Made by a program: the position numbers and the translations under genes. From Entophlyctis helioformis (Eukaryota > Chytridiomycota > Chytridiomycetes > Chytridiales > Chytriomycetaceae), in assembly GCA_025526915.1 (NCBI GenBank), contig JAHLKH010000297.1, forward strand, positions 1-22,872: 22,872 nucleotides of DNA, written 5' to 3'. Below the pieces are notes generated by a model. That model was given only the letters and a program-made list of their open reading frames with translations. It did not search any database and was not told where the DNA came from. This document shows positions 1 through 9,336 of this stretch, one piece after another (within the stretch, counting starts at the first letter, position 1; each line of letters starts with the position of its first letter).

Positions 1-163
1 TCATGACCACGCCTCCCTCACACCAACACGCTCCACCAAATCCAGCACACCCCAGCACACCAAGTCCGACACAAACTCGCTCTCGTCGACTTTCAGCCGT
101 CTCCTCTTGGTTTCCCTCTTGATCTTCTTCTTGTTCCCTCCCACAGACGCATCGGCAAGCAGC
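1..163 (-). CDS. possible 3'-terminal exon of an unrecognised minus-strand gene
   Basis: Read on the minus strand, one frame is open for about 54 codons and ends in TGA exactly at bases 3-1. It holds a lysine/arginine-rich stretch (NKKKIKRETKRRRLK) followed by an acidic-hydrophobic tail ending in REAWS. This composition looks like a real protein end rather than noise. An in-frame TAA lies just upstream (near 163-165) and there is no start, so it would have to be a spliced last exon, but no convincing acceptor is visible. I do not recognise the protein. The alternative is chance: on the plus strand the same bases form a pyrimidine-rich tract ending in CCCACAG, so it could equally be the 3' part of an intron. 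Weakly supported. Confidence 0.25.
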
Positions 164-940
164 TCGGTTGTTTACGCAAGAACGTAAACACTGACCAGCG
201 GCCGCCATTGATGCATACGGCACAGGCAACCAACCATGAAAATCATCCTCACCAGATGAGTGGGGTTGCCTCTGCAGCCAGGTGTGACACGCTCGAACGT
301 GTCTCTCTGGCTGTTGAACCTGTCGATCTGCTTTCTCCCATCTTGGAATGAATGGTGCCCATTTCAACGACATGCGCAATGCTGTGGCTTGCCAGCCGAA
401 AGGATCAGCGGGTGCAAGTCGATGTGTGTTCATTTGCAACAGATTCGGGCCCGGTTCTCATACCATTACCCCTGGTGGAATCGCTGTGATTGGTCGATCT
501 AGAGAGCCTTGCACGGTGCTGACACTGCGCGATGCGAGCACAGCAACAACGCGCCATGCCAGATCCAGACGCTGCTGCACTTGCCGCCCAACTGCACACA
601 AGCAACAACGAGCCAAACGACGACGACGGCAACGCAGGCGACAGCACGGATATGGGACAGCACTCGCTTGGTCGAGTCCTTCAGGGGAGACTGCGAGGCT
701 CACCGCTCAAGGTGGCATGCAGCAGGCAGTCCAGCAGGCCATGCAGCAGAGCAGCGTGGTCGTGGCCGTCTGAGAGGCGTGCCCAACAAGGCGGGCGGAC
801 AGAAGGCGGGCTGCAGACAGGCAAGCAGGTGCGTTGACTCGCTGTCTGTCCAGGCATGCTCCATTGCCCATCGACGACGATGGCACAGCAGTCTGACGGC
901 CGTGTCTGTGTGGGCTTGGCACTGACTGTGTGCATGTCTG
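164..940. other. no confident gene; scattered short open frames
   Basis: No continuous gene is seen. It contains a forkhead-type inverted repeat (169-190) and plus-strand frames of 60-140 codons that overlap each other, for example one from 348 and one from 532 with Gln-rich runs (MQQAVQQAMQQSS). Some of these look protein-like but none joins to the next with a good intron. It may be the eroded 5' part of the coding trace that follows. Confidence 0.4.
169..190. promoter_or_regulatory. inverted repeat of forkhead-like sites
   Basis: TGTTTACG and CGTAAACA form perfect 8-bp arms around a 6-base spacer. Each arm carries the forkhead core GTAAACA. It lies between the possible minus-strand exon and the plus-strand coding traces. 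That it is a regulatory site is inference from the motif only. Confidence 0.3.
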
Positions 941-1711
941 ATGGGTCCAAACAGCAAGGGACGTTGGCAAGACGGCCGTGAACAGGGCGAGCTGGTTGTT
1001 GTTCAAGAAGACAGTGAGAGCATTGGCATAGCAGGACCAAGCTGCCTGGTGCTTTCCGACTGCGACATGGGATGCAGCAGCAGCAGATGAGCAGCCACTG
1101 AGACGTGCTCGAAGGGCCGATCCTTGGAGTTGGCTGCAGGACCTGCTTGCTGGACAGCTGGATTGGCATGCCGACTTGGACGCCAAACTCGACAGTGGCA
1201 GCACACTCGATGAGCAGCACACTCGGCGACACTGATCCAGACGAGATTGGTGAGGAGGACGCGAGTGCTGGCAGGCGTGTCTGGCCACATTGCACTTGGT
1301 GCGATGGCATCTTGGATGCGATCCATTGAGCAGCAACTGGAGTGGCCAAACAGATCATGCACTCTCGATTCATTCAACAACCACAACGACGATGATGATG
1401 GCGATGGTCCTGACGATCCAAGTCTTGCATGCACTGTGCGTGTTGACAAGGACAATCCAGAGCAGAGGGGCGATGCAGGCAGTGCGCCAACGGCCAACCC
1501 GCCCACGGACCAGCTGGCCAGTCAGGCAATACCAACTGCATCGCACTGGGTCACAATGAAGATGCATATCAGGACGCTTGTTGGATGCAACGGGGCATTG
1601 GCTGAGAAGACGACACTCGGAGAGGGGCTCACTGCAATGCAGCTCATGACACGCAGAGTGATGCTGCACAGCGCATATCGAGCTGCGCACTGGGTGGCAT
1701 CACATCAATGA
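941..1711 (+). pseudogene. decayed or frameshifted coding trace of unknown function
   Basis: Protein-like sequence runs along the plus strand but changes frame several times. It starts at ATG 941 (MGPNSKGRWQDGREQGELVV), continues in a second frame with a Trp/Asp/Leu-rich segment (about 1070-1230), then a third (DTDPDEIGEEDASAGRR, about 1227-1330), and finishes in a 154-codon frame that stops at 1711 with a short Asp run (NNHNDDDDGDGPDDPS). No catalytic motif is recognised. The shifts occur about every 100-250 bases, like those in PPN1 downstream, so either true decay or sequencing indels could explain them. It ends 204 bases before the XPG-Fanzor gene on the same strand and could be a neighbour gene or a remnant of the same mobile unit. 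Confidence 0.35.
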
Positions 1712-1915
1712 CTGTGCCAGCAACACACGACCGCATCTTGAACGCCTGGCTGTTGGCTGTGCTCGCTGCTCCCTTGATGGTTGTCGGGCAGTGGGCGGCG
1801 AGTGCCAGACTGCTCGCTCTCTATCCACTCGCTCTCTGTTTTCATGCAATGAAAAGTTCAACTCCGCCAGACGCTCCGATTCTTTTCTCGTAAACGCAGA
1901 TACAGACACAGCAGC
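1712..1915 (+). promoter_or_regulatory. upstream region of the XPG-Fanzor gene
   Basis: This 204-base gap lies between the stop at 1711 and the ATG at 1916. It is rich in CT tracts (CTCGCTCTCTATCCACTCG near 1813) and has no clear TATA box. It is the only space for a promoter and 5' leader; the promoter role is inferred from position. Confidence 0.35.
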
Positions 1916-3388
1916 ATGACGGTCGCCGGCTTGTTGAGGGTGCTCAAGCTAGGCAGGGCTGTCTGTGTCTACAGTGCTGCCTGGACCCTGTGCCAGGTCT
2001 TGCAGGCTATGCTGCAACAGCTGCTGCCACAACAGCCGCCGCCGCAACAGCAGACTGCAACAGCCGCAACAGCAACAGCCGCAACAACAACAGCTGCAAC
2101 CACCCACTTCAGCGGGATGCTGCACGTTGACGTGCTAAGCGTCTTCTTCTCGCAGCTAGTCGCCACAGCCGCCATCAGCATGCCCGACTCCATTGACAGC
2201 TGGAAGGACATCGTCCAGCCAGCTTTTCAGCTGTTCATGGCGTCGGTCGGCGACGGCCACACCATCAAATTCCATGTGGATGGTCGCCGCGGAGACGCGG
2301 GAATCAAGATCGTGCACTACAGCCGCGCACTCAAGATGCTGCATGCGGCGGTCAAGGTTCTGCGGTATGCGTTCCGCCGCCAAGAATGCAAGCAGATGGG
2401 ATCACTTTCAAAGTAAGTTTGCTACTCTGTACTGTGTGGCTGCCATGCTGACTATCTTCTGCTGCTTGCCATCAGGGACGAGATGTATGCCCTCAACAGG
2501 TTCTACACGTTGACGCAGAGCGACAAACAGCACATTGCTGCGGCCCTCAGTGAGCTGGCTGGCAAAAAGAAGGGATGCACAGTCTGCTGGTGTGATTATG
2601 AGGCTGATGTATGCATCGCCCGCCATGTTCATGAGCCAAGGTAACATTGCCTTGGATCATTCTGCCGTGACTGATGGCTCACGGTCTGTATTCTGTGACA
2701 GTGCCAAGCCGATCATTGTCATTGCCAATGACTCTGATCTGGTGGCACATTGTGCTGGGCACTGCGGTGTTGTTGTGACCCACTTGCAGCATGGGCGGTT
2801 TAACCAGCCTCGCTCATACAACCATGGCGGTATCGCCTCAACCGCGTCTGCATTGGGTGTGCGGGATTTTCGTGGTGCATGCCTGGCTGTGGCTGTGCTT
2901 TCTCATACAGACTTTTTTGGCCGCAATGACCATGGTGAGTTGCCGCGCCTGTTTTGTAGTATCTGCCATCACTCACATGCCATTCTTTGTCTACATGCGC
3001 GATTCTGCTTGCATTCCCTGCCAGGAATCGCCGCCGCGGTCAAGTTTGTCAATGCGCGGTTTGATGCCAAGGTCGAAGAGCTCAACATCAAGGCGGCTGA
3101 CCTCTACACGATCCTCGAGACTCCTAATGAGGCCAAGGCGTTCATGGACGACGTCAGGGACGCGTACATCGAGGAGCTGGTCAAGAATGGTGATGAGAGC
3201 CTTGTCCAGGCATTCAAGAACGCATTTGAAGTCTTTGTCAACCGGAATGATGTTGGGGCCTCTGCTGGTGCAATCACAGCACCGATCGTCGCGAGGTATG
3301 TTTATTCTTGAAGGATGTCATGGACATGATGGCATTGACGCGTTTGAATGCCTTGCACAGATCTGAGCCTCAAGCCAACCACACCAAC
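1916..3388 (+). CDS. N-terminal FEN1/XPG-like 5' nuclease domain (exons 1-5a)
   Basis: FEN1/XPG enzymes cut 5' flaps and bubbles in DNA with two metal ions held by acidic residues. Here the family order is visible. The start is MTVAGLLRVL. N-domain motif GMLHVDVLSVFF has D72, and IKFHVDGRR has D122. The I-domain has DYEADVCIA (E208, D210) and IVIANDSDLVAHC (D231, D233). A helix-hairpin-helix-like segment AVLSHTDFFGRNDHG has D291, corresponding to the GxDY motif of FEN1. A Gln/Thr/Ala-rich insert (about residues 37-66) separates the start from the first Asp. Introns at 2413-2475, 2641-2701, 2935-3024 and 3296-3360 are all GT-AG. The frame runs into the retrotransposon at 3389. Family assignment is firm; cutting activity and substrate are inferred. 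The C-terminal PCNA-binding motif of FEN1 is not seen. Confidence 0.85.
3384..3388 (+). repeat. target site duplication, left copy (CCAAC)
   Basis: CCAAC directly before the LTR start TGTAAC is repeated at 10295-10299 directly after the right LTR end GTTACA. A 5-bp duplication is usual for Ty3/gypsy integrases. Deleting the element and one copy restores the exon frame. Confidence 0.93.
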
Positions 3389-3510
3389 TGTAACTGTCCT
3401 CGTCGAGAGCGGCTGGCCGTCTGGTGGCAGAGGGGCAGTGAGTATACAGGCTTACGGCTTGGATACGACTTCATTGAGACTCATGCACAGACCTGGTGGC
3501 AGAGGGGCAG

Positions 3511-3753
3511 TGTAACAGTCAGCCGCGATCACGTGACACGCGTGCAACCAGTCGCGCGTCCCACTTGAATCCTGACAGACCACAAGGCGACTTGCCCCAG
3601 TCGTCGCCTTGTGTACTGAAACCCGCCGTCTGTCAGGTATTGCCCGTGCATATGCCTTTATTACTACGAAGCTATATCAATGAATAACCTTGTGTACTGA
3701 AACCCGCCGTCTGTCAGACCGCCCATCGTCTCGTTGCACATCGTCCTGTTGCA
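3511..3753. mobile_element. nested solo-LTR-like insertion
   Basis: The insert begins TGTAACAG and ends CTGTTGCA, that is TG...CA with imperfect inverted ends. It is flanked by GGCAG at 3506-3510 and 3754-3758, a 5-bp duplication. The right LTR lacks it and shows the uninterrupted site. It has no coding capacity, so it is best read as a solo LTR of another element, or a small non-autonomous LTR unit. Inside are an 11-bp hairpin (3581-3591 with 3603-3613) and a 30-bp direct repeat (3607-3636 and 3688-3717). Orientation is not certain. Confidence 0.8.
3607..3717. repeat. 30-bp direct repeat pair inside the nested insertion
   Basis: The same 30 bases, starting CCTTGTGTACTGAAACC and ending CTGTCAG, occur at 3607-3636 and 3688-3717. 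The first copy also pairs with 3572-3591 upstream (CTGACAG and CACAAGGCGAC), giving a potential two-part stem. Between the copies is an AT-richer stretch with TATATC and AATAA-like sequence, as might be found in the U3 or R part of an LTR. Confidence 0.75.
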
Positions 3754-3846
3754 GGCAGTGAGTATACAGGCTTACGGCTTGGATACGACTACAACAACAG
3801 GGCCAAGCCAAGTCCGGGCGAGGCGCGTCCAGATCAATGCCAGCAG

Positions 3847-3858
3847 GTCACGTGACCA
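3847..3858. promoter_or_regulatory. palindrome GGTCACGTGACC in the left LTR
   Basis: A perfect 12-bp palindrome with the E-box core CACGTG lies near the outer LTR end that would be U3 on the minus strand. The same 12 bases occur in the right LTR at 10258-10269. CACGTG is a binding core for fungal bHLH factors of the Cbf1/Pho4 type; a promoter role is inferred. Confidence 0.5.
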
Positions 3859-3883
3859 CGGGACTGCGGCAGCATCCGTTACA

Positions 3884-3894
3884 CTCCCCCCAGC
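3884..3894 (-). other. polypurine tract before the 3' LTR
   Basis: On the minus strand the sequence GCTGGGGGGAG abuts the LTR start TGTAACGG. It sits where the plus-strand primer of reverse transcription is expected and fixes the element's orientation. Confidence 0.85.
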
Positions 3895-3936
3895 GTAGAC
3901 AGCCACTTATAAGAAAGAAGAGTGGATGAACAGCGA

Positions 3937-6900
3937 CTAGGAGGATGCAGGGGCATTGCACACACGAGAGGCAGAAGTGCGGGCAACGATGGACGCATAG
4001 GACACAGGACGGGGAACCGTGCGCTCAGAGCGACGAGGTGGGGCGGGATGGTTGAGAGGGGGAAGAGAAGAGAGAGAGAAGGAAGGAGGAGAAGAGGGAG
4101 GAGGGAGAGGAGGGAAAGATGGAGAGAGAGAGGGAGATGCGGGTGCAGCAGGTGCGATCGGCTCGTCAGCCGGAGCAGGTGCCGCGGGCGTGGCTGCTGC
4201 TGGAGCAGGGGCCACTGGTGCAGGAGCAGGCGCAGTGCGCTTGCGGCGAGAGGGCTTGGATGCCTTGGGCTGCGTGGGAGCAGGCGCCGTGGCTGGAGCA
4301 GGAGCAGCCGGAGCAGGAGCCGCGCGCGTGGGCTGAGCCGGTTTGGACGCCTTGCCCTTAGGCGCCTTGGTCGGCCGAGCATGGAACACCTTGACGAGGT
4401 CCTGGGCCTTGCGCATGTCGGCGGCTGGGACCCATGTGTTGTCGTCGGCTGGATAACCGACCCACTTGACCAGATACTCGATCTTGCCGCGATAAGTGCG
4501 CGAGTCGACGATCTGCTCGACCTCGTAGTTGTCCGACGTGCCGTCGTCGGCGTGGTACTCGGGGTCAGGCCGGGAGGGCACGTCCTTGCGGCCGGTGGGC
4601 GCAGACAGAGGGTCGACATACGGGCAGATCCGGTCGGCATGGAACACGTTGTGGACGCGGTGCAGCGAGGCAGGCAGCGCGAGCGTGTAGTTGAGGCCAG
4701 ATTCACCAGAGTCCAGGCTGGTGATGGCAAAGGGGCCGAGCCACTTGGCGGCCGTGAGCGGCGGGCGGTGCGAGTCCGCCGGCCAGGAGATGCCCTCAGC
4801 GTTGAGGAGCACCATGTCGCCGACCTTGTACGCAGGGTGACGGCAGCGACGCTTGTTTGCCTGAACGGCCATGGCTGCCTGGGCTTTGCGCCGATTCAAA
4901 ATGGCCGAGTCGCGAGCAGCAGCCATGTCCAGCAGCAGGTCGTGGGCCGCGGCAGATGGTGCCAGGGCTGGCTCGGACGGGAAGGACCGCGGGTGGCGGC
5001 CAAACGCCAGGAAGAAGGGTGCAAAGCCAGACGACGCAGACGGCGCGCAGTTGAGGCCAAAGCAGGTGGGACCGAGCAGCAGCGGCCAGTCAGAGCCGTG
5101 GTAATCGGCCGCCTTGGCGAGCGCATCCTTGATGGTGCGGATGCTGCGTTCGGCCAAGCCGTCAGTCTGCTGGTGGCGAGCCGTGCTGAGGTTCTGCTTG
5201 ATCCGGGCAGCAGTGCAGAGGCTCGACCAGAAGGCCGACAGCCAGCGGGCGTCGCGGTCCGAGACGATGTCGACCGGGAAGCCCTTGCCCGAGCAGACCC
5301 AGCGAGTCAGGAAGAGCTCGGCCAGCTCCTGGGCCGACGACGAGCGGCGGCACGGGAACGCGTCGCAGAGACCGGACAGGCGATCGACCACAACCAGAGC
5401 AGCATCAAACGCATCGTCTTGTCCGCCCGCGGGCAGGAACATGACGTCCATGGCGACGCTCGAGAAGCAGTCGTCCGGGATCGCGAGTGGATGCAGCAGG
5501 CCGTCGGGCCGGTGGTTGGGCGTGCGGTGGCGCTGGCACACGTCGCATGAGGCGACGTAGGCGGCAATGTCCTCGGACATTCTGGGCCAGAAGTACCGGT
5601 TCGACAAGCGGCTGGTGGTCCACTGACGTCCCTGGTGCGCGCCAAAGGGGGAATCGTGGTAGTGGGCGAGCAGATCCGCGCGCAGAGACTGCGGCACATA
5701 CAAGTGGTTGCCTTTGTACCACCACGCACCATCCAAGCACTCCATGTGCACTACGACCTTGCGGTCGGCCGGCGTGGCTGACGACGGGTCAGCCTTCCAG
5801 CCAGGCAGTCTGGAGGCGAATGGGTCGGCCGGCAACGCCGCACGCACGTCTTTCGCCCAGTCAGAGTCAGTGCGCAGATTGGCAGCACGGATCGGGACAG
5901 GCGAGCGACAGTTTGTGCAGAGAGGGGCCTTTGAGGGATCGCGGGACAGCAGATCGGCCAGCGCGTTGAGCTCGCCAGGCACGTACTCGATGGATGTATC
6001 AAACTCCTGCAGAGACAGGACCCATCGAGCCTGCCGATCCGACAGGTGGGGCTGCGTGGCCAACCAGACCAGCGCCTTGTGGTCAGTGTGCGTGACAGAG
6101 CGCACACTGGACAGCAGATGACGGAAACGCGAGAAGAACTCCACGATGGCAAGCAACTCGTGTTCGTGGGTTGGATAGTTCATCTCGGCTGGGCTAAGCT
6201 TACGTGACCAGCAGGCCACCAGCTTCTCGCCATCTGGGTGGATCTGCGACAGGTAGCCGGCAATGACGTAGTTGCTGGCATCAGTGTAGACATGCGTTTC
6301 CAGAGCCGGGTCAAAGAACCGCAGCTCGGTCGCTTTCAGCACTGCCTGTCGCAGGTCTTCCACGGCCTGCTTTTGAGCAGGGCCCCACTCCCACTTGGCA
6401 TTCTTGGCCAGTAGCTTGTATAGTGGCAAGCACATGGTGGCGTACACCTTTGCAGGGTTCGGCCCACCAATGAATGACTTTAACCACACAAGCTTACCTA
6501 GCCAAGTTGCCAGAGTGGTTGTGTTGGAGATGTGGGGGGCAGCTGCCATGTCCTGCAAGTGCTTTGGCGCAATGGAATAACCAGTGGGCGAAAGCACATG
6601 ACCGCAGAACTCGATGTCCTGCTGCAGGATCATGCACTTAGATGGCTTAATGTACAATTGAGCCTTCAGTAGCAGCTTGAGAACAGTGCGTAGGTGTTTG
6701 ATATGCTCCTCGTACGTCGCGCTGTAGATGTAGATGTCATCCATGTACACCGAGACGCACGTGCCCAGCAGCTCATTGAGCGTCGACTGGATGGCTTGTG
6801 TAAACACAGCCGGAGCATTGGTCAGCCCAAAAGGCATGACCGTGAACTCAAAGTGACCAAACTGGGTGGAGAACGCAGTTTTCCACTGGTCCTCCGCCTT

Positions 6901-9309
6901 AACACGGATGTTAAGGAAGCCCTCGCGAATGTCAAGCATCGAGCGGAAGGGTTTGTTTGCCAAGTTATCACGGAGGGTCTCAATCTCCGGGATCGCACTG
7001 TGGAACTTCACCGAGATGTTGTTCAAGCCGCGGTAGTCAATGACCAACCGCAGCGAACCATCCTTCTTGCGGACAAAGAGCATGCCGGCGCCCAAAGGCG
7101 ATGACGAGCGGCGGATGTAACCTTTGGTGTACCACTCGTCCAGCTGCTTCTTGAGCGCTACGGATGCATCCTGGTTCAGTTTCTTGAGGCCACGACGCGG
7201 CGGCAGCTGCGCATCCTTAATGAAAGGGATCGCGATCTCGAACTCCGAGTCGTGCGCGCGGCCTTGCGGCGGGCAGCAGACCTCGTAGTACTCGATGAAT
7301 GCCTTCTGCGTCTCCTCGTCCGGGCAGACTGGAAGGTAGGGGTACTTCTCCTTCAGCTCGTCCGGGGTGAGGCCGTTTGCAGCCGCGACGCGAAGGCGCG
7401 CATCGGCAGCTGCCTCACGGTCCTCAGGCAGGTCATCCACATAGACCAGCTCCGCGTACTCGTCAGGATGGGCGAGGATGTCTGACATGGTAACCACAAT
7501 GTCAGAGTGCGGCCGGTTGTGGGGTGCAGCCGACGGCGGAGCGTCTTCGTGCTGCCAGATGTGGTGCACATCGGGGCGCGACTCGGTTGAGAAGCGGAAA
7601 ACACCGCGACAGAAGTTGAATGACGCCTCCGCGGTGGTGCGCAGCCATGGCATGCCCAGGATGACATCATCCACACCGTCATAGACGAGGAACCGCACCT
7701 GGCTGACCGCAGCTGATCTGTCGGCCAGCGTGAGGTATACCTCTGAATCTAGCCTCTGCAAGTTGCCGTTGGCAAACTCAAGAGTCACCGCCTGCCGGGT
7801 GAACGGCCGGGCAGCGGCGAGCAGGCCATTGGCATCCAACCAATGGCGAGCCACTAGATTCGCGCTGCTGCCAGTGTCCACCAGGACGCTGGCGCTGCGA
7901 TTGTCCAGGAACACCGGAAAGGTGCACCGGTGGGTGGTGATGGGCCTCACCGGGGCAAGGTGCCCCTCCTTTAGCCGCGATGGCGGCAACACAGGACAAA
8001 CAGGGTGATCAGGGGCCGCGGAGGGCATCTTTTTATTCGCAACACCACCCAATGGGTCACTCTTCTTCATCTGCGTCACTGTACTGCATCCCGTCGTCTG
8101 AGAACGACGAGATGGTTTCGAGCGACTGCGAGCCGGAGCCATTGCTGGTGCGCCGTCGTCACGGGCAGGGACCGATGGAGATTCGGTGTCAGCATTGGGC
8201 TTACACGCGGCTGCAGGCTTAGCCGCCGAAGCGCGCTTAGCCACAGGAGCAGGAGGAGCCAGAGGGGGCGAGCGAACGTACCCGGTTGCCTTGGCCTTTG
8301 CCGCGATGTGCCCGACCTTAGAGTGGGGCGGGCGCTGGCTAGGCGATCGGCCAGCATGGTCGGCTGTCGCAGCGGGCGAGGCAGCCTTACGCGTCTCAGA
8401 CGCGCTGTTGTTGCCAGAGGGCGCAGGAGTGGCAGCCTTGGGCGACGAGGAACTCCAAGAACGCGGCGACGCGGCAGCTGTCTTGCCAGAGCTGGGCTTT
8501 GACTGGGCCTCGAGGGCCTTGTGGGCATCTGCCAGAGCAGTGGCGGCGGCAGTCTCCAGAGCGTGCTCGGCTGCCTCTGAGTGATCCTCAAAGAACGCGT
8601 CGCGGAGGGCGGCATACGTCTTGAACTTCCCTGGGGGCAGATCCTTGATGCGGGCACGAAGGAATCTGAGCTTCCGGTCGTCCGTGTATCCCGCGTCGCT
8701 GAACAGCGGTTCGGCCTCCAGAATCCAATCCTGCGGGGCGCGGCCATGGCACAGCGTCGGCTTGAACAGGCTCTCCAGCTTCCCTTCCGCTTGGTTGCGA
8801 ATCCGCTCTGGGTTGCGGTGGAGCGACTGGAGGTCGGCAAGGAACTGGGGGAACGTGAACAGAGTGTCGTCGGCAGAATGCGACTCGTGCCATGCGGTGA
8901 CAAACTCGAGTGCGCGGCCAGAGAAGTACGGCAGCAGTAACGAGAAGATGGCGCCTAACGGGATTGCGTCGACGCCGGCAGTGGTGCAGGCTTCCTTGTA
9001 TGCACCGCTGACCGCAATGACGAATGGCTTGTGGTTCTTGTGAGTGGTGTTCCAATCGACTGAGGGAGCCGAGCCCTTGGTCATCACGAATCCGCTGAAT
9101 GGCACCTGCTTGGCGCCCAAGCAGTCTGTGAAAACCTTGGCGAGGTTTGGTGCACGGGCGTCCGCGGCTGCTGGCAGGCGTGCGTCCACCGAGGACCCAA
9201 ACATGAGGGCCGAACGCGACGCCTGCAAGGCAGCTGTGGCTGCAACGGCCTTGTCTGCGGCCTGCTGGGCCGAGGCGACTTGCTTGCTAAGGGCGATCAT
9301 CGATTCCAC
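3937..9309 (-). CDS. gag-pol: Gag-Pol polyprotein of the Ty3/gypsy chromovirus
   Basis: This 1790-codon frame has no break. In order: a Gag capsid-like region (about 60-270, e.g. AIPLGAIFSLLLPYFSG); a low-complexity Ala/Ser/Lys region without a visible CCHC zinc knuckle; aspartic protease with VDTGSSANLV (D478); reverse transcriptase with VYMDDIYIYS (YMDD at 855-858); RNase H with VYTDASNY; integrase with an HHCC zinc finger (HYHDSPFGAHQGR ... CDVCQRH) and DDE core (AMDVMF with D1288, SDRD, TDGLAERS); a chromodomain near 1595-1645 (YEVEQIVDSR ... LVKWVGYPADDNTW); and a Pro/Ala-rich tail. The polyprotein copies the element RNA and inserts the DNA; the chromodomain normally directs integration to marked chromatin. 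The same frame continues upstream through an in-frame TGA into 9340-9981, so the first Met here (9309) may not be the natural start. Confidence 0.96.
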   Translation of the reverse strand: MESMIALSKQVASAQQAADKAVAATAALQASRSALMFGSSVDARLPAAADARAPNLAKVFTDCLGAKQVPFSGFVMTKGSAPSVDWNTTHKNHKPFVIAVSGAYKEACTTAGVDAIPLGAIFSLLLPYFSGRALEFVTAWHESHSADDTLFTFPQFLADLQSLHRNPERIRNQAEGKLESLFKPTLCHGRAPQDWILEAEPLFSDAGYTDDRKLRFLRARIKDLPPGKFKTYAALRDAFFEDHSEAAEHALETAAATALADAHKALEAQSKPSSGKTAAASPRSWSSSSPKAATPAPSGNNSASETRKAASPAATADHAGRSPSQRPPHSKVGHIAAKAKATGYVRSPPLAPPAPVAKRASAAKPAAACKPNADTESPSVPARDDGAPAMAPARSRSKPSRRSQTTGCSTVTQMKKSDPLGGVANKKMPSAAPDHPVCPVLPPSRLKEGHLAPVRPITTHRCTFPVFLDNRSASVLVDTGSSANLVARHWLDANGLLAAARPFTRQAVTLEFANGNLQRLDSEVYLTLADRSAAVSQVRFLVYDGVDDVILGMPWLRTTAEASFNFCRGVFRFSTESRPDVHHIWQHEDAPPSAAPHNRPHSDIVVTMSDILAHPDEYAELVYVDDLPEDREAAADARLRVAAANGLTPDELKEKYPYLPVCPDEETQKAFIEYYEVCCPPQGRAHDSEFEIAIPFIKDAQLPPRRGLKKLNQDASVALKKQLDEWYTKGYIRRSSSPLGAGMLFVRKKDGSLRLVIDYRGLNNISVKFHSAIPEIETLRDNLANKPFRSMLDIREGFLNIRVKAEDQWKTAFSTQFGHFEFTVMPFGLTNAPAVFTQAIQSTLNELLGTCVSVYMDDIYIYSATYEEHIKHLRTVLKLLLKAQLYIKPSKCMILQQDIEFCGHVLSPTGYSIAPKHLQDMAAAPHISNTTTLATWLGKLVWLKSFIGGPNPAKVYATMCLPLYKLLAKNAKWEWGPAQKQAVEDLRQAVLKATELRFFDPALETHVYTDASNYVIAGYLSQIHPDGEKLVACWSRKLSPAEMNYPTHEHELLAIVEFFSRFRHLLSSVRSVTHTDHKALVWLATQPHLSDRQARWVLSLQEFDTSIEYVPGELNALADLLSRDPSKAPLCTNCRSPVPIRAANLRTDSDWAKDVRAALPADPFASRLPGWKADPSSATPADRKVVVHMECLDGAWWYKGNHLYVPQSLRADLLAHYHDSPFGAHQGRQWTTSRLSNRYFWPRMSEDIAAYVASCDVCQRHRTPNHRPDGLLHPLAIPDDCFSSVAMDVMFLPAGGQDDAFDAALVVVDRLSGLCDAFPCRRSSSAQELAELFLTRWVCSGKGFPVDIVSDRDARWLSAFWSSLCTAARIKQNLSTARHQQTDGLAERSIRTIKDALAKAADYHGSDWPLLLGPTCFGLNCAPSASSGFAPFFLAFGRHPRSFPSEPALAPSAAAHDLLLDMAAARDSAILNRRKAQAAMAVQANKRRCRHPAYKVGDMVLLNAEGISWPADSHRPPLTAAKWLGPFAITSLDSGESGLNYTLALPASLHRVHNVFHADRICPYVDPLSAPTGRKDVPSRPDPEYHADDGTSDNYEVEQIVDSRTYRGKIEYLVKWVGYPADDNTWVPAADMRKAQDLVKVFHARPTKAPKGKASKPAQPTRAAPAPAAPAPATAPAPTQPKASKPSRRKRTAPAPAPVAPAPAAATPAAPAPADEPIAPAAPASPSLSPSFPPLPPPSSPPSFSLSSLPPLNHPAPPRRSERTVPRPVSYASIVARTSASRVCNAPASS

Positions 9310-9336
9310 GGTCTTGGTGGCCTGCGTCTGCAGGTT

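Larger units (their letters stand above)
3389..3883 (-). repeat. 3' LTR (left), enlarged by a nested insertion
   Basis: The left LTR is 495 bases and matches the 245-base right LTR except for a 243-base insert plus 5-bp duplication (3511-3758), four substitutions and two one-base indels. It begins TGTAAC and ends GTTACA. It contains two copies of a short internal repeat (GAGTATACAGGCTTACGG), one on each side of the insert. Confidence 0.94.

Noticed and set aside
681..1373. Minus-strand open frame of 230 codons
   Set aside because: Cys/Ser/Pro-rich, no motif, antisense to the plus-strand coding trace; treated as a shadow.
2535..3311. Single 258-codon open frame taken as a whole gene
   Set aside because: It reads through introns 2641-2701 and 2935-3024. 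The conserved XPG motifs join properly only when these are spliced out.
3922..5550. Long plus-strand open frame of 542 codons
   Set aside because: It is antisense to the integrase-chromodomain end of the retroelement polyprotein and has the Arg/Gly-rich composition expected of a shadow frame.
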